Source: Pandoraea apista (GTDB lineage Bacteria; Pseudomonadota; Gammaproteobacteria; Burkholderiales; Burkholderiaceae). From it: a stretch of DNA of 64,000 nucleotides. The notes below the pieces were generated by a model, which was not told where the DNA came from, did not search any database, and saw only the letters and a list, made by a program, of their open reading frames with translations. The translations under genes were made by a program, and so were the position numbers. Below are positions 61,823-64,000 of the stretch, in pieces. The stretch is from the NCBI RefSeq assembly GCF_001465595.2, contig NZ_CP013481.2:3968001-4032000 (forward strand). Reading direction: 5' to 3'. How positions within the stretch are numbered: position 1 is the stretch's first letter; each line of letters begins with the position of its first letter.

Positions 61823-64000
61823 GTGCCAGGCAAGACGAAACCCGCGTTAATGAGCTCCCCCAGTACCAAACGCCACGTCTTGGCCACCGTCGTGGCGGCA
61901 ATGCTGCCTTCGGCGCAAGCGCTGGCCCAGTGCGCCCCGTCGCCGGCCGCAGTCAACCTGTCGTCTGGCAGTTGCACCGATCCGGCCCTCACCGTACGAG
62001 AAAGTGCTGGTGCAGCCCCCGTCGTGCAAGTCTCCGGCACCGGGATCTACAGCGGCACGTCTGTCAGTCTTACCGGAACTGGCACTGGTCTGGGCGTACA
62101 GGCGACCGGCCAGGGAAGAGTGATGTTGGACGGCACGCCGCTGAGTGGTTCTACGATCACAACCCAGGGCGCAAGCGGGCATGGCATGTTTGCCGACGGT
62201 GGTGGCCAGATCACCGGCAGCTATACGACCGTCTATACGAGCGGTGCCAGCGCCAACGGCGTTGGCGCCATTGGCGCAGGCAGCGGGGTGACACTCAGCG
62301 ATAGTGCCGTGAACACCAGCGGCGATGGCTCGTATGGTGCTTATGCGGCAAATGGCGGCACGCTTTCTCTGACCCGCACCGACATCACAACCACAGGTGC
62401 AGGCGCGTCGGCCGCCTTCGCAGACGCCGGGGGCTCGATCACCCTGAACAACCTGAGCACGTACAGCTATGGCGACAATGCCCCTGGCGCGGTTGCATCA
62501 GGCGCCGGCAGCAATCTCAGCCTGCTCGGCACTTACGTGAATATCTACGGCAACGGTAGCGCGGGGTTGTTTGCCACCGGAGGGGGAAGCATCACCATCA
62601 GCGGCGGCGCCATAGCGACCGGGGATTATTACGGAGGCACGGTCATCGCCAACTCCCCGGGCATGCTCGCTCGCGGCCCTGGAAGCAGCATCGTCGTGAG
62701 CAACGGCGCGACTTCGGCCACCTATGGCGCAAACAGCCCGGGCGTATGGGCCGATGCCGGGGGCAAAATCGACTTCTCGGGCTATGGCATCTTCACCTAC
62801 CAACCCAATTCGCCAGGCGCGCAGGCCACTGGCGCCAGCACGATCACACTGACCAACACCATCGTCCGTACGTCAGGCCCGTCGAGTGCGGGCTTGCTTG
62901 TCAGCGATGGCAGCACGGTGCTCGCGACGGGCACCGAGATCACCACCGGATATCGGGTAAGCGGCAGCTCCCCGCCCGTCCTCCAGTTCCCGGACGCGCA
63001 GATTGGCCTGGAAGCACATGGCGTGAATGTGGTCGGTAACGGCAGTCAGTTGCAGGCCCAAAATAACAACGTGACAACCAACGGCGACGGCGCCGTCGGT
63101 ATCTGGACCCAACAAGGGGGAACGGCTTCCGTTACCGGCGGCACCATTACGACGCATGGCGCCGATACTGCCTCTGCCGGCGGGGCCGATGCCGTCCGAG
63201 CCAGCGACAGCGGCAGCCTCATCGGCCTGACGGGTACGCGGGTCAGCACCACGAACATCAATGCTATTGGCTTGCACGCGGCGGCCGGCGGCACGATCAC
63301 TGCCACCGACATTACCGTGAACACGCAGGGACAGAGCGCTCTCGGCGTCCAGGCGCAAGACGCCGGCAGCGCCATCACGCTGAACCGTGCCGCCATTACC
63401 ACTGCAGGCGATGCGGCCAACGGTATCCAGGCCAGCAATGCGGGCCGCGTGCAAGTCACCGACAGTTCTGTCGCGACCACTGGCAGTGCGGCGCATGGGA
63501 TCGCGGCTATCAACGGCGGCACGCTATCGGCCACGGGAACTGCGATTGCGGTAAGCGGCAACGGATCGGCGGCGATCTATCTCTCGGGCAGCGCCCCGAG
63601 CGCTGTCTCGGTGACCGGCGGCAGTCTGAGCGCCACCGGCGGCGCCGTCGTTCGGGCCGAAGGCGGCACTGGCTCCGTCACGCTCAGCGGCGTCAATACG
63701 ATCGTTACGGCGGCAGTCAATGGCCGACAGTTACTGGCCCTGGCGACCGAAGACACTACGGGTACGCCGTCCAATCTGACGCTCAACATTCTCGACATGC
63801 CGACCGTCTCGGGCGACATCGTCGTCGATCCCTCCACCCTCACCTACCGTGTCGCCAACAGTCGCTGGGCCGGAGATCTGGTGCTGAGCGGCCCGGGCAA
63901 TACCGCGAACGCGAGCTTTACCGCATCGCAATGGACGGGGAACTTGCTGGCCGATGCCGGCAACACCGCGAACGTCGCGCTGCAAAGCAGCCTCTGGACC
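61823..64000 (+). CDS. Autotransporter, 5' part (cut by window end)
   Basis: A GTG at 61823, preceded by GGAGGAG, opens a frame of at least 726 codons that runs off the window. The signal peptide region is RHVLATVVAAMLPSAQALA. The passenger consists of 30- to 40-residue repeats rich in Gly, Ser and Thr, with recurring G-x-Y-G-A-x-A-x-x-G-G-x-I and I-T-T-x-G motifs, as in pertactin-like or haemagglutinin-like autotransporters of Burkholderiales. Near 690 it reaches SGDIVVDPSTLTYRVANSRWAGDL, typical of the passage toward the autochaperone. The barrel is outside the window. It differs in repeat type from the autotransporter at 29604. Confidence 0.85.
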   Translation, partial: MPGKTKPALMSSPSTKRHVLATVVAAMLPSAQALAQCAPSPAAVNLSSGSCTDPALTVRESAGAAPVVQVSGTGIYSGTSVSLTGTGTGLGVQATGQGRVMLDGTPLSGSTITTQGASGHGMFADGGGQITGSYTTVYTSGASANGVGAIGAGSGVTLSDSAVNTSGDGSYGAYAANGGTLSLTRTDITTTGAGASAAFADAGGSITLNNLSTYSYGDNAPGAVASGAGSNLSLLGTYVNIYGNGSAGLFATGGGSITISGGAIATGDYYGGTVIANSPGMLARGPGSSIVVSNGATSATYGANSPGVWADAGGKIDFSGYGIFTYQPNSPGAQATGASTITLTNTIVRTSGPSSAGLLVSDGSTVLATGTEITTGYRVSGSSPPVLQFPDAQIGLEAHGVNVVGNGSQLQAQNNNVTTNGDGAVGIWTQQGGTASVTGGTITTHGADTASAGGADAVRASDSGSLIGLTGTRVSTTNINAIGLHAAAGGTITATDITVNTQGQSALGVQAQDAGSAITLNRAAITTAGDAANGIQASNAGRVQVTDSSVATTGSAAHGIAAINGGTLSATGTAIAVSGNGSAAIYLSGSAPSAVSVTGGSLSATGGAVVRAEGGTGSVTLSGVNTIVTAAVNGRQLLALATEDTTGTPSNLTLNILDMPTVSGDIVVDPSTLTYRVANSRWAGDLVLSGPGNTANASFTASQWTGNLLADAGNTANVALQSSLWT

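Overview
The window reads as chromosomal DNA of a high-G+C betaproteobacterium of the Burkholderiales; Pandoraea or a close relative in the Burkholderiaceae is my best guess. The basis is gene content (many LysR and GntR/FCD regulators, AAHS, KdgT and CitMHS transporters, SsuABC-like ABC systems, autotransporters), not a database match. Genes are dense and mostly intact. I saw no rRNA, tRNA, CRISPR array or insertion sequence.

Left part (1-17.0 kb): a minus-strand STN/TonB-C protein, ECF sigma factor and FecR anti-sigma operon; a citrate synthase with an N-terminal helix-turn-helix, divergent from an AAHS transporter, dihydroxyphthalate-decarboxylase-like protein and class II aldolase operon; an SDR/LysR pair; a D-threonate pathway (DtnK-type DUF1537 kinase, PdxA2, KdgT-type permease) with a DeoR regulator and a 31-bp palindromic operator; a periplasmic-binding-type protein without a signal peptide; and argC divergent from a LysR gene.

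Central part (17.0-29.3 kb), the most interesting region: a biosynthetic cluster whose first four genes follow the order of mgoBCAD / pvfABCD and part of the fragin ham cluster (heme-oxygenase-like DUF3050 protein, AurF-like diiron N-oxygenase, A-T-R NRPS, SRPBCC protein). In other bacteria such genes make diazeniumdiolate signals such as leudiazen and valdiazen. Nearby are an aminotransferase, a LysR regulator, a sigma-54 activator without a sensor domain, an aldo/keto reductase and a phosphopantetheinyl transferase. The same site, ACACCTGT-N11-ACAGGTGT, lies upstream of both the biosynthetic operon and the phosphopantetheinyl transferase, each time about 87 bp before a TGG-N8-TTGC sigma-54 promoter. 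I infer one sigma-54 regulon that makes both the synthetase and its activating enzyme.

Right part (29.3-64 kb): an autotransporter; a ten-gene minus-strand operon (FAH hydrolase, complete SsuABC-like ABC importer, two VOC proteins, porin, DapA-like lyase, alpha/beta hydrolase, GntR); a DUF3311/Na+ symporter pair; a LysR/CitMHS/AtuA/DUF4387 set; and a second minus-strand operon running from a gentisate-dioxygenase-like cupin through LVIVD, RidA, GST, a second ABC importer, an aldehyde dehydrogenase and a GMC oxidoreductase to a dehydrogenase that has lost its NAD domain, controlled by a divergent GntR gene with an array of TTGGTTGA repeats. Next come an MHYT-GGDEF-EAL protein, a gene-poor 1.2-kb stretch, and the 5' part of a second autotransporter cut by the window end. 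Both large operons look like import and breakdown of unidentified aromatic or organic acids.
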